Shown: positions 7,452 to 17,402 of the stretch, piece after piece
How the letters are laid out: every line of letters begins with the position of its first letter
How positions within the stretch are numbered: the stretch's first letter is position 1
NCBI GenBank assembly: GCA_017545665.1
Contig: JAFWKQ010000093.1
Coordinates: 1 to 38,195 of the forward strand
Direction: 5' to 3'
DNA length: 38,195 nucleotides
Source of the DNA: Atopobiaceae bacterium
Lineage (GTDB): Bacteria > Actinomycetota > Coriobacteriia > Coriobacteriales > Atopobiaceae
Notes under the pieces: model-generated
What the model was told of the DNA's origin: nothing
Databases searched by the model: none
The model's input: only the letters and a program-made list of their open reading frames with translations
Made by a program: the position numbers and the translations under genes

Positions 7452-8918
7452 ATGGTAGACACTCCAACAACAAACGAAGCGTGGCGTCGCTCTGTTAAAG
7501 AGATCCTGAGCACGGATGAGAAGCGCACGGCCAAGCAGAGCAGGAAATACGGCAAGTCGTTACGCAAAGCGGTGCCGCGCGACGTGTTTGCGGCGTGGCA
7601 GCCTCCCATGGGGCGACCCGACCCTAACGAGCTCTTGTTTGAGCAGGACAAGATGCGTGTACAGGATCTCGTTCCTGTGCGTCACGAGCGCATGGGGGTT
7701 TCGGCGTTTACGTTCTACCGCGGTGCGGCACTGGTTATGGCGTCCGACCTTTCGTCCCTGCCGACTACGGGAATCGAGGTCCAGGCATGTGGTGACGCGC
7801 ACATATCTAACTTCGGTCTGTACTTGTCGCCGGAGCGTCGCACGGTATTCGACATAAACGACTTCGACGAGACCTGCCGTGGCCCCTGGGAATGGGACGT
7901 GGCGCGCCTGGCGGTTAGCGTGGAGATTTGCGGGCGCGACAGGGGCTTCACCAAAAAGCACCGCCGCAAGGCAGTGCTTGCGGCGGTGCGGGGATATCGC
8001 GAGTCCATGCGTGAGTTTGCGTCCAAGGGCACTATGGAAGTATGGTATGCGCATTTTGATGCCGACAACTTCCTCGCTCGCTTTGGCGACGAGCTGGGGG
8101 CGTCGGAGCGTAAGAATGCCAGCAAGACCCTCAACAAGTCAAAGTATAAGGACAGTGTACGTGCCGTTGGCAAGTTTGCCGAGGTCGTGGATGGAAAGCT
8201 CCGCATTGTGAGTGATCCTCCCCTCATTGTTCCTCTCCGTAACCTTGCGGAGAGGGCCATTGGACAGGTGTCCGAAAGCGGCGAGCCAGAGATGGCAAAG
8301 ATCGTGTCTATGGTTCTGCGCAAGTACGAGAAGACGCTTGCCCCTGAGCGCGCGGCATTGGTGAGGCAATATCACGGCGTCGACATGGCGCACAAGGTGG
8401 TTGGCGTGGGCAGTGTGGGACTGCAGGCGTGGATTGTGGTTATGGAGGGTGCAACTCCCGACGACGTGCTGGTACTCCAAATCAAGGAGGCCACCGATTC
8501 GGTGCTGGAGCGCTTTGTGGGCAAAGCCGCCCAACCCAACCATGGTCAGCGCGTGGTGGAAGGTCAGCATGCCATGCAAACGGTGAGCGACGCGCTTTTG
8601 GGCTGGACGCGTTTGCCTACGCCTAAGGGTACGCATCGTGACTTCTACGTGCGTCAGCTGTGGGATGGCAAGGGCTCGACCGATTTGAATCGCATTTCGG
8701 CCAAGGGGCTGACTCACCTAGCCAAGGCCTGCGGATGGACTCTGGCACATGCCCATGCTCGCACGGGCAACCGCTTTGCCATTGCCTCGTATTTAGGCAA
8801 GTCCGACGTGTTTGACGAGGCGCTCTATACGTTTGCCCAGGCGTACGCAACCCAAAACGAGCAGGACTACGAGACGTTCGTGGCGGCAACTGCGAAAGAT
8901 GCGGAGAACAATCAGTAG
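7452..8918 (+). CDS. DUF2252 family protein
   Basis: A 488-residue protein matching the DUF2252 family, whose members have a protein-kinase/aminoglycoside-phosphotransferase-like core of unproven activity. Seen: 'CGDAHISNFG' near residue 114 (catalytic-loop-like His and Asn), 'FDINDFDE' near 134 (metal-binding Asp motif), 'WEWDVARLAVSV' and the late 'GWTLAHAHARTG'. The start at 7452 is preferred over 7434 because GAGAGGA lies 7 nt upstream of it. A TATAAT at 7403-7408 is a likely -10 box, with no convincing -35 partner, so the gene probably has its own promoter after the 7327 palindrome. Function unknown. Confidence 0.85.
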   Translation: MVDTPTTNEAWRRSVKEILSTDEKRTAKQSRKYGKSLRKAVPRDVFAAWQPPMGRPDPNELLFEQDKMRVQDLVPVRHERMGVSAFTFYRGAALVMASDLSSLPTTGIEVQACGDAHISNFGLYLSPERRTVFDINDFDETCRGPWEWDVARLAVSVEICGRDRGFTKKHRRKAVLAAVRGYRESMREFASKGTMEVWYAHFDADNFLARFGDELGASERKNASKTLNKSKYKDSVRAVGKFAEVVDGKLRIVSDPPLIVPLRNLAERAIGQVSESGEPEMAKIVSMVLRKYEKTLAPERAALVRQYHGVDMAHKVVGVGSVGLQAWIVVMEGATPDDVLVLQIKEATDSVLERFVGKAAQPNHGQRVVEGQHAMQTVSDALLGWTRLPTPKGTHRDFYVRQLWDGKGSTDLNRISAKGLTHLAKACGWTLAHAHARTGNRFAIASYLGKSDVFDEALYTFAQAYATQNEQDYETFVAATAKDAENNQ

Positions 8919-8962
8919 CCGACGCTGCCGATTGCGAAAAGCAAGCGCACTTCTCATCGCAC

Positions 8963-8992
8963 AAAAATCTAAGTGCCAAAAGTGAGATTTTT
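8963..8992. terminator. Bidirectional terminator-like inverted repeat
   Basis: AAAAATCT (8963-8970) pairs perfectly with AGATTTTT (8985-8992) around a 14-nt loop, 45 bp after the DUF2252 stop and just before the groESL promoter. The AT-rich arms supply a T-run on either strand, but the stem has little GC. A regulatory operator for groESL is an alternative. It does not match the CIRCE or HAIR consensus. Confidence 0.5.
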
Positions 8993-9002
8993 CTAAGTCT
9001 CG

Positions 9003-9031
9003 TTGTATAAACCCTCAAAGGTGGGTAGTAT
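9003..9031 (+). promoter_or_regulatory. Sigma-70-type promoter of groESL
   Basis: TTGTAT (-35, 9003-9008), 17-bp spacer, TAGTAT (-10, 9026-9031), leaving a 5' leader of about 50 nt before groES. Neither a CIRCE element nor a HAIR (HspR) element was seen in 8919-9090. Confidence 0.6.
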
Positions 9032-9090
9032 ACAGAACGTTGGCTATTGCACAGGCGCCTTCGCGCGCCACAAAAAGGAGGTAATGCATC

Positions 9091-9381
9091 ATGACACTCA
9101 AGCCTTTGGGCGATCGCGTTCTCGTCAAGCCCGCTCCCAAGGAGGAGAAGACCGCAACCGGTCTGTACATCTCCTCGGGCGCCCAGGAAAAGCCGCAGCG
9201 CGGCGAAGTCGTGGCCGTGGGCGAGGGCAAGCGCGACGACAACGGCAATCGCATCCCCATGGATGTGAAGGTGGGCGACCAGGTCTTCTACGGCAAGTTT
9301 GGTGGCAACGAGGTCAAGGTCGACGGCGAGGACCTGCTCCTGCTTCGTGCCGACGACATCTACGCCGTCATTGAGGACTAA
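9091..9381 (+). CDS. groES: GroES co-chaperonin
   Basis: A 96-residue protein of standard length. 'LKPLGDRVLVKPAPKEEKT' at the N-terminus and 'VKVGDQVFYGKFGGNEVKVDGEDLLLL' in the second half are the conserved GroES strands; the mobile loop lies around 'TATGLYISSGAQEKP'. It caps the GroEL ring during ATP-driven folding in the cytoplasm. The ribosome site AAAAAGGAGGT is very strong. groEL follows after 77 bp in the same direction, the usual operon order. Confidence 0.98.
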   Translation: MTLKPLGDRVLVKPAPKEEKTATGLYISSGAQEKPQRGEVVAVGEGKRDDNGNRIPMDVKVGDQVFYGKFGGNEVKVDGEDLLLLRADDIYAVIED

Positions 9382-9389
9382 GCGCAACT

Positions 9390-9437
9390 AAGGGGTCATG
9401 CCCCTTTTGCAAAGGCAACTTTTTGGGGCAGTGCCCC
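9390..9437. repeat. Two small palindromes in the groES-groEL gap
   Basis: AAGGGG-TCATG-CCCCTT (9390-9406) and GGGGC-AGT-GCCCC (9425-9437) occupy most of the 77-bp gap. They belong to the same G4/C4 core style as the other intergenic palindromes. The second ends about 20 nt before the groEL start, close to its AAAGGAGA ribosome site. They could stabilise a processed groEL mRNA or partly stop transcription; neither is shown by the sequence. Confidence 0.8.
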
Positions 9438-9455
9438 GTTTCGCAAAGGAGATAG

Positions 9456-11102
<1,647 letters not shown>

Positions 11103-11118
11103 GATAAACCTGTAGCAG

Positions 11119-11204
11119 TATAGAGGCGCCCCCGCTCTTCTTCCGTGCTCAGACAGCTCGCTTCGCGAGAACTGCGCCGGAAGAAGAGCGGGGGCGCCTC
11201 TATA
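11119..11204. repeat. Long perfect hairpin (27-bp arms, 32-nt loop) after groEL
   Basis: The left arm 11119-11145 is the exact complement of the right arm 11178-11204 over all 27 bp. The 32-nt loop holds a small inner hairpin, CTCGC-TTC-GCGAG. It starts 17 bp after the groEL stop. The design (long perfect stem, 32-nt loop containing GCGAAGCGAG on one strand) recurs at 26330-26435. It probably serves as a transcript end for groEL, but its length and perfection exceed what a terminator needs. Confidence 0.95.
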
Positions 11205-11441
11205 CCGCAACGGTAGGCTTATCGCCTGGTGGGAAAGATGGTGCCCTCGCTTCGCGAGGGCGTTTTGTTAAGGGAGCTGCGACGGAAGTAGGCGGGACCG
11301 CCCCTTTCTCACGGCAGGCTTATCGCCTGGTGGGGAGGATGGTGCGGGCTTCGCCCGCGTTTGGAAGGGAACTGCGCCGGAAAAAAGCGGGGGCGCCCTT
11401 CGTCGTTACGGCAGGCTTATGCACGGGCGGGGAAGATGGTG
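11170..11441. repeat. Tandem ~100-bp repeats with TTC-capped hairpins
   Basis: Three diverged copies of a block recur at about 95-105 bp spacing. Landmarks: CTGCGCCGG / CTGCGACGG / CTGCGCCGG at 11172, 11277 and 11372, and ACGGYAGGCTTAT at about 11210, 11311 and 11408, each followed by a GGTGGGRARGATGGTG-like run (the last one degenerate). The middle parts carry hairpins closed by a TTC loop: GCCCTCGC-TTC-GCGAGGGC (11243-11261) and GCGGGC-TTC-GCCCGC (11344-11358). A related piece lies at 12507-12550 on the other side of the Rpn gene. Confidence 0.8.
11243..11269 (+). terminator. Rho-independent terminator within the repeat block
   Basis: An 8-bp GC-rich perfect stem with a TTC loop is followed by GTTTTGTT on the plus strand. 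It is the best classical terminator downstream of groEL. Confidence 0.75.
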
Positions 11442-11541
11442 TGGCAGCTCAGATGTGTTGGTACGGTCTCGGAAGGCCTTGCGAAGTTGCTGTATGTTGG
11501 TCGGCGCATCCCTCTGAATCTGAGTGCAGTCGGCGAGGGTG

Positions 11542-12381
11542 TCACAAAAGGGCAAGGTACTCGCCCCGCTGCGACTCTGGCACCTTGAGCGCGTCGAGTG
11601 CCTGCGATGGCTTTAGGCCGAGCGTCTCCATTAGGTTGCGGATGCTCTGCACGGTGTTGTTTCTCGCGCCTTCCTCAAGGCCCTTCTCAAGGCCCTTCTC
11701 AAGGCCCTCGTTGTAAATCTCCTCGCTTATCCTGCACATCTCGCGCACCCCCTTTGGGTCCCTTTTTAGGTATTGTACCCTCTTTCGCAGCAGTTCGTTT
11801 GTGATGCGATCGGGATCGCTCTGACAGAAGTCTGCCATGAGCGAGCCGAGCTCATCGTTGCCACGGTAGCTGCCGTTTACGTATAGCAAATGGGTACCAT
11901 CCTTGAGTGCTTTGCCTGTTTCTATGTCCGTGCGGATGTAGTGGCGGATGCCGACTGGCCCTGGCTCGTCGTCCCTCTCAACAACAAAGATAATCCATTG
12001 GCTGGGTAGCTCGGAGAAGGGTCGATTTGGCCTAAGCGCCTCGATGTCCATGGCAGCGCTGTGGTAGCGCAGGCGCTGGGGTGCGGCGTTGTCGCTACGC
12101 TGCATCTCCAAGTCGTATTGCTTGCCAGACGCATCGGTTGCCCATACGTCGAGTTCCACCGACCGGGAACCCGCGAGGCGCTTGAGGTCGCGTTGCGTCT
12201 CCTGGCGCACGACGGTGAGGTCACGGATTCCTGTGATCACGCGCAGCACGTATTCTGTTAGCTCCTCGTTGTCCTTGAACACCTGCCGCATGAACGTGTC
12301 GTCGATGGTCCGAAACCGCTCCAGCTGCTCTAGGATCCTTTGGAGCCTTTCGCTTCGCGCGGCGGCATCTAGTTTTGTCAT
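11542..12381 (-). CDS. Rpn family PD-(D/E)XK nuclease / putative transposase
   Basis: A 279-residue protein of the recombination-promoting nuclease (Rpn, PDDEXK_2) family. The nuclease core is read in 'SVELDVWATDASGKQYDLEMQR' (Asp then Glu-x-Gln), preceded by 'IDDTFMRQVFKDNEELTEYVLRVITG', the usual family opening. The C-terminal tail has the repeated 'GLEKGLEKGLEEG' coiled-coil segment also common in the family. Rpn proteins are DNA nucleases linked to recombination and phage defence. The ATG at 12379-12381 is chosen because GGAGG lies 9 nt upstream; the frame opens 6 codons earlier. A good promoter precedes it and related repeats flank the gene on both sides. Confidence 0.85.
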   Translation of the reverse strand: MTKLDAAARSERLQRILEQLERFRTIDDTFMRQVFKDNEELTEYVLRVITGIRDLTVVRQETQRDLKRLAGSRSVELDVWATDASGKQYDLEMQRSDNAAPQRLRYHSAAMDIEALRPNRPFSELPSQWIIFVVERDDEPGPVGIRHYIRTDIETGKALKDGTHLLYVNGSYRGNDELGSLMADFCQSDPDRITNELLRKRVQYLKRDPKGVREMCRISEEIYNEGLEKGLEKGLEEGARNNTVQSIRNLMETLGLKPSQALDALKVPESQRGEYLALL

Positions 12382-12414
12382 CTGCAGCCACCTCCACATT
12401 TGGTCTTCGACTCA

Positions 12415-12443
12415 ATCATAACAGTACATATGTTCGTAATCAA
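12415..12443 (-). promoter_or_regulatory. Promoter of the Rpn nuclease gene
   Basis: On the minus strand TTGATT (complement of 12438-12443), a 17-bp spacer, then TATGAT (complement of 12415-12420), about 34 bp before the start codon. The spacer contains the palindrome ACATATGT. Confidence 0.65.
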
Positions 12444-12506
12444 CAGAAGATTTGCGAGGATCCTGGAGCCGCGTACGTGCCGAACTCAAGATTGGTGCCG
12501 CATCCC

Positions 12507-12550
12507 TTACGGCAGGTTTTATGTCCGGGCGAAGAGATATCATTATGGTG
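12507..12550. repeat. Isolated copy of the groEL-spacer repeat
   Basis: TTACGGCAGG at 12507 followed by TTTTATG and a CCGGGCGAAGAGAT-like stretch resembles, in the same orientation, the TTACGGCAGGCTTATG unit at 11406-11441. The two copies flank the Rpn gene about 1.1 kb apart. The ATG at 12545 that could start the next reading frame lies inside this repeat. Confidence 0.55.
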
Positions 12551-12574
12551 TCTAACCTTATTGGGTGGCTGGCC

Positions 12575-14910
12575 ATGAAGCATCCAGGAATCAAGAGGAC
12601 CGTTGCCCTATTCGTTGCCTTCGTATTTGCATTGCAAGGCGTATTCCCTGACGCCGCGCTTGCGGAGCGGCGCACGGTGGAGGTCGAGAACCACACCTTG
12701 GCAACCGAGCAGAACAAGGTGACTCATGGCATCGTTATTGATGGCGTTGACAGGCCGACCGCAGGGTCTGAGCTCGATGCCAGTGCTAACGTTACCACCG
12801 CTGGCGGCGATGCCTGGGAGATTCCCGTCATCTGGGTGCGCGACGACTTGAAAGTGGACAATAATACGGCCGCGAATGGCCATACGTATCTTCCCGTGCT
12901 TGCGTTCTTTACGCCGCAAGGCTGCACGTTGGAGGGCACCGCAGTAACGATTACCCTCTCCGACTCGCTCATCGCGCTGTTTGGCACAAACGAAATCATA
13001 TCTGTGTACAACACCACCACGGGCATCACCTGCATTCTTCCCGCATCGCTCAGGGATCTGTTTGCGAGCGTTCCCACAAGGACCGAGGATGCGTCTGCCG
13101 CAAATGCGCCCGCGGCCGCGTTAGAACTCAGCGACGATTAGCCCGAAGCAGGGGATATCGACTCAAGCCCCATCCCCCACGCCGATTCCGACCCTGTTGC
13201 CCTGCCCACGCTCGTGGAGATCCACTGCGCGCAGACCGCGCGCGAGGCCCTTTCTGACGAAGAGCTCGAGTGGTTCATCGACCTTATCGCCAACCGCTTG
13301 GAGCCTCAGGCGGTGGAGCTTTTGCTGCAGAGTTTCCCCGCCTTCCGTCAGGCGGCAAACAACGGAGAGATTGGCAAGCGCATAAGCCTGTACATTTACT
13401 ACGAATCGGGCGACAAGGACGGCAAACTCGAGCACGAGATAGCATCGGAGGCGCTTGCCTATGTGCTGGGAGCGTCGCGAAGAAAGACGACGAGGTCGTG
13501 TACTGTTACATGCTCGGTGTGGATGTGGAAGACCTAATAAAGAGAGGCTCGGACGACGAACCCATAGTCGACCCAAAAACAGGCCGTTACGTGCTCATGC
13601 GCAACGGCGCGAACATGGAAACTCTTATAAACACCATCGTGCACGAGCTCTTTCACGCGCTTATGGACGACTACAACCGCACTGGCATGTCGGGTTCCAC
13701 CAGGTTGCAAGACCTAATGCCGCCTCAGGGAGGAGTTATAACGGAGGCGCAGATCAGCAGGCACAAAACCCTGCGCTATCCAGGCTGGTTTGTAGAGGGC
13801 ACTGCCTCTGCCGTAGAGAACAACTACCAGTATCGCTACAACGTGTTCCAAATACTCCGAAGACAAGTGGATTCCAACGGCTATGTTGGCACGGGACTCC
13901 TTGAAGGCTCGTTTACGCAGGAACTCATACTTAACAACTACCTTAATGCGCAGAAGGACGATGGCGGGCTCGCATACTTTGCACTCCCGTGGAGTGCGGG
14001 AGGAGTAGACAAGAGCGGCAAATCCGTTGATTCCATCGCAAGTCGCTATGCGTCCGGATACCTGGCGACCCTATACCTCGGAGAGCTCGCCGCACGCTAT
14101 AGCCGTAGCGGTGAGTCGTCGGTTCGGACCATCGGTGGTGTGACTACAGTGGGCTCTGGCATAATTCGCGACGGGCTGAATTCCATACTCACATGGTTGC
14201 ACGACAACAACACAACGCTCGACTCGCTCATCAAGACGATTTCGCCCAAAGATGCAAGCGGCCGTCCCATCTACATCGATACCAAGTCCTTCGAGGAGCA
14301 GTTCATCTGCGGGCCAAAGCTGCCTGGCAACGATTTTGCGACCGGCTCCGATTCGCTTGTCTTTGTGACGGACTTCCTTAACTACATGCTCGCATTGGAC
14401 AACCAGCTGCCCGTGGACGAGCATCCCAATGGGTCCATACTGTTTGACTTCGACCGCCGTTTTACGTCGCCTCTGGATCCGAGCAAAGAGGCCCATTCCG
14501 ACTACCTGCGAATCGTGGGGTCCAACTTGCTCATGCCATCAAGCGTCAAACCCACTACGGCTCAAATCGGCGGAGGCAAGTCGGATCCCGACGAGGCTGT
14601 TAGCTCCACACAGCAACAAAACGCCTCGCTGCCAGTCGCAGCAAAGAGTGCGCAGTTACCGATCGACAACGTTGCGGGCGTGCGGGCCGCGGATGCGACG
14701 CAGGCCACAGATTCCGCACAGGCCGCGGATGCGACGCAGGTCGAGCCCCAAGCGAAATCGGTACCAGCGCCTGCGGTCGAGCCCGTGACTGCAGCCGAGC
14801 CCGCGCAGCAAGCCGATGCAGGTACGACGTCGGCCGACGAAGCCATGGCGCAGGTGCCTGCGTCTGAGCAAAAGGCGTCGCAACCATCGAGCTGTGGCGC
14901 GTGTAGCTAG
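12575..14910 (+). pseudogene. Broken secreted HExxH zinc metalloprotease-like gene
   Basis: One gene appears in three pieces. Piece 1 (12575-13141) starts with a signal peptide (Lys-rich start, 'TVALFVAFVFALQGVFP', cleavage after 'DAALA'). It stops at an in-frame TAG (13139-13141), but the same frame continues as 'PEAGDIDSSPIPHADSD' and onward. At about 13465-13480 a single missing base moves the frame; piece 3 runs to 14910. The catalytic motif is 'HELFHALMDDYN', with 'WFVEGTAS' about 50 residues later as a likely third zinc ligand (clan MA, gluzincin-like). The C-terminus is a long Ala/Gln/Asp-rich low-complexity tail ending in Cys-Gly-Ala-Cys-Ser. Total would be about 778 residues. The start at 12575 (GGTGG 6 nt upstream) is preferred over 12545, which lies in a repeat. 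Either decayed or affected by assembly errors. Confidence 0.75.
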
Positions 14911-14967
14911 AGGAAGCCCGCACTTGTCTCTCTTTGCTACAATGAACCACCGTAGAAGGGGAGGACC

Positions 14968-16233
14968 ATGGCCGCGAAGAAGCGTGACTTACTCGACGAG
15001 ATCATAGACATCCAGCAGAACTGGAACGCTCTTTCCAACACGGGCAATGAGCTCGTGGAACAGTTTACCGCCGACCCTCGCGATATCCCGGACTTTGATC
15101 CTGCCGATTATAGGGAGCGTCCGCGCGTCAACTCCACCTTTTGCGTGTCGGCGGCCTCGGGCAATCCTAACGCGTGCAAGCGATGCATGGCCGTGTGTCC
15201 CGTAGATGCCATTTCCATTCACAACGCCTCGGTCCGAATCGATGACAACTGCAAAAACTGCGACCTTTGTGTGGCTGAGTGCCCTACCGAAGCCTTCTTC
15301 GTGCGCAAGAACCCGCCGTTGGAGCTCTACGACAAGATTGCCCGCATGGCTACCGCCTATGAGCAGTGCTACATTACCTGCGCACGCGCTATCGGCCGTC
15401 TGCCTGAGCCGAACGAAATCGTGCTCCCTTGCGTGGCTGCTGTTTCGCGCGAGGTGTGGTTCGACCTTTTGTGCGACTACCCCAACCTGAGCGTCTATTT
15501 GCCGTTAGGCATGTGCGATGACTGCAGTACGACTACGGGTGAAGAGGTCTTCTCGGATGCCATTGCCTTTGCCGAAGAGTGGAGCGGCGAGTCGGTGGGA
15601 CTCGAGGTGGACGAGGCTGGTCTGACGCACGAGCAAACGCGCGCCTACAAGCGCAGCCAGTTCGTTAGCAGCATGACGCAAGCAGGAACGCGCCTTGTGT
15701 CGCGTAGCAATCCAGTCTTGGCGGGCGCTCAGGCGGTGGCTAACCGGCTAAAGGCGCACACCGACCAGATCAACGAACTCCAGCGTACGCTCGAGAACGC
15801 CGTTGGCGCGCAAAATGCGCAAAGCAAGCATCGTATGCTTACGCGTCGCAGGCGTCTGCTTATGGCGGGGTTGCAGAAGTATCCCGACCTTGCGGACGAG
15901 CTTTTCCTCGACTTTCCCAACATCGACAATTCGCTGTGTACCATGTGTTCGGAATGCACGAAGGCGTGTACGGTGCGCGCCTTGGAGATGGACAAGGCCG
16001 GTCGCGTTGTGCTGGAGCCCAGCTATTGCGTGAACTGTGGCGCATGTGCGGTTGTGTGTCCGGAGGGCGCCATTGTTATGAAGGCACGTGACGCAAAGGA
16101 CCTTGTGGTGCCCGACCCCAAGGCTGAGGAGCGAAAACGGCGACGAGAACGTGCCGCCAAGCTCAAGCAGGAAGGTAAGAAAAAGCTCAGTCAGGGGCTC
16201 GATGCGCTGGAAAGCTTGGCCGACGACGAGTGA
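14968..16233 (+). CDS. Double 2[4Fe-4S] ferredoxin-domain protein
   Basis: A 421-residue protein with two ferredoxin modules. The N-terminal one has Cys59, 70, 73, 77 and Cys95, 98, 101, 105 ('CKNCDLCVAECP'); the first cluster motif is stretched (C-x10-C-x2-C). The C-terminal one starts near residue 324 ('CTMCSECTKAC') and ends with 'CVNCGACAVVCP'. The middle carries further cysteines ('CYITCARAIG', 'GMCDDCS') and a helical stretch. The C-terminus is Lys/Arg-rich. It probably moves electrons or relays them to a partner enzyme, but no partner lies beside it. GGGGAGG fixes the start. Upstream is the broken protease gene; ychF follows 57 bp later. Confidence 0.85.
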   Translation: MAAKKRDLLDEIIDIQQNWNALSNTGNELVEQFTADPRDIPDFDPADYRERPRVNSTFCVSAASGNPNACKRCMAVCPVDAISIHNASVRIDDNCKNCDLCVAECPTEAFFVRKNPPLELYDKIARMATAYEQCYITCARAIGRLPEPNEIVLPCVAAVSREVWFDLLCDYPNLSVYLPLGMCDDCSTTTGEEVFSDAIAFAEEWSGESVGLEVDEAGLTHEQTRAYKRSQFVSSMTQAGTRLVSRSNPVLAGAQAVANRLKAHTDQINELQRTLENAVGAQNAQSKHRMLTRRRRLLMAGLQKYPDLADELFLDFPNIDNSLCTMCSECTKACTVRALEMDKAGRVVLEPSYCVNCGACAVVCPEGAIVMKARDAKDLVVPDPKAEERKRRRERAAKLKQEGKKKLSQGLDALESLADDE

Positions 16234-16290
16234 GGTTTGCAACGAGGGCGATCGTGTCCTTTGAGTTGCGCAGATAAAAAGGAGCAAAAC

Positions 16291-17364
16291 ATGGCATTAT
16301 CCATTGGCATCGTGGGGCTTCCCAACGTGGGCAAGTCGACTTTGTTTACCGCGCTTACCAAGAAGGGTGGCCTTGCGGCCAACTATCCCTTTGCCACCAT
16401 TGATCCCAACGTGGGCATCGTGGACGTACCGGACGATCGTCTGCAGGCGTTAGCCGACATCGTGCATCCGGGGCGGATCGTGCCAGCGACGGTTGAGTTC
16501 GTGGACATCGCTGGTCTGGTAAAGGGCGCAAGCGAAGGCGAGGGCCTGGGCAATCAGTTTTTGGCCAACATTCGCAATACCGACGCCATCTGCGAAGTGG
16601 TGCGGTTCTTCTCGGACCCGGATGTGATTCGTCACGAGAGTAGCGTGGACCCACAGGCAGACATGGACACGATTCAAACGGAGTTGGTCCTCGCCGACTT
16701 GGGCACGCTTGAGCGCGCCGTCCCCAAGCTGGAAAAGGAAGCAAAGCGCGACAAGGCCAATGCGCCGCGCCTGGCCATTGCCAAGCGCCTTGAGGAGTGG
16801 CTGGGCGCGGGAAATCGTGCGGCCACGCTGGACATGACTGACGAGGAGCGCGCTGCCGCCCACGATCTTTTCCTGCTTACCATGAAACCTATTCTCTACG
16901 TTGCTAATGTGGATGAGGATGCGTTGGGAGAGGAGTTGCCTCCCATTGACGGTGCCACGGTGGTTCCCATTAGCGCCAAGGTGGAGGCCGAGCTGGCGGA
17001 GCTTGCGGAAGAGGATCCTGAGGAGGCCGCTGAGTATTTGGCCGATCTGGGACTCGAGCGCTCCGGGCTGGAGACCTTGGCTCAGGCGGCGTACGACCTG
17101 CTTGGCCTACAGAGCTACTTCACGGCGGGCGAGATGGAGGTTAAGGCGTGGACGGTGCGCAAGGGCGCCAAGGCGCCCGAGGCTGCCGGTGTCATCCATT
17201 CCGACTTCGAGCGCGGCTTTATCAAGGCCGAGGTTGCGAGTTACGACGACTACGTGAGCCTTGGTGGCGAGCAGGGCTGCAAAGCCGCTGGCAAGCTGCG
17301 CATGGAGGGCAAGGAATACGTCGTGCAAGACGGCGACGTAATGCACTTCCGCTTTAACGTGTAA
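16291..17364 (+). CDS. ychF: YchF/OLA1 family ATPase
   Basis: A 357-residue Obg-related P-loop protein. Seen: Walker A 'GLPNVGKST' (9-17), 'DIAGLVKGASEGEGLGNQFL' (G3 region), 'NVDED' in place of NKxD, which is the YchF change that favours ATP over GTP, and the C-terminal TGS-like domain ('YFTAGEMEVKAWTV' to 'GDVMHFRFNV'). YchF binds ribosomes and is implicated in stress and redox responses. The start at 16291 has AAGGAG 6 nt upstream; 18 extra open codons before it lack family similarity. A REP-like palindrome begins 3 nt after the stop. Confidence 0.96.
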   Translation: MALSIGIVGLPNVGKSTLFTALTKKGGLAANYPFATIDPNVGIVDVPDDRLQALADIVHPGRIVPATVEFVDIAGLVKGASEGEGLGNQFLANIRNTDAICEVVRFFSDPDVIRHESSVDPQADMDTIQTELVLADLGTLERAVPKLEKEAKRDKANAPRLAIAKRLEEWLGAGNRAATLDMTDEERAAAHDLFLLTMKPILYVANVDEDALGEELPPIDGATVVPISAKVEAELAELAEEDPEEAAEYLADLGLERSGLETLAQAAYDLLGLQSYFTAGEMEVKAWTVRKGAKAPEAAGVIHSDFERGFIKAEVASYDDYVSLGGEQGCKAAGKLRMEGKEYVVQDGDVMHFRFNV

Positions 17365-17367
17365 TAA

Positions 17368-17402
17368 CATCAGGCAATGGGGAGTATCCCCTTTGCCTGA
17401 TG
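17368..17402. repeat. REP-like palindrome after ychF, identical in core to one in the ABC operon
   Basis: CATCAGGCAATGGGGA pairs with TCCCCTTTGCCTGATG around GTA, with one mismatch in 16 bp. The 31 bases from 17369 to 17399 are identical to 24011-24041, 6.6 kb away in the binding-protein/permease gap. Confidence 0.92.

Larger units (their letters stand above)
11103..11541. other. 439-bp gene-free spacer made of hairpin repeats
   Basis: Between the convergent groEL and Rpn genes there is no credible reading frame. The whole stretch consists of one long hairpin (11119-11204), a simple terminator (11243-11269) and about three imperfect tandem copies of a ~100-bp unit (11170-11441), all described separately; only the final ~100 bp (11442-11541) shows no structure I can name. 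Confidence 0.85.

Noticed and set aside
8919..9002. CIRCE operator upstream of groES
   Set aside because: CTAAGTGCC and AGTGAG pieces vaguely recall CIRCE halves, but orientation, spacing and sequence do not fit TTAGCACTC-N9-GAGTGCTAA.
13139..13141. TAG read as pyrrolysine or suppressed stop in the protease gene
   Set aside because: No pyrrolysine genes are visible and the same gene has a second lesion (1-nt deletion), so pseudogene or sequencing error is simpler.
13465..13485. Programmed ribosomal frameshift in the protease gene
   Set aside because: No convincing heptameric slippery site or downstream structure was seen, and the upstream TAG already breaks the frame.
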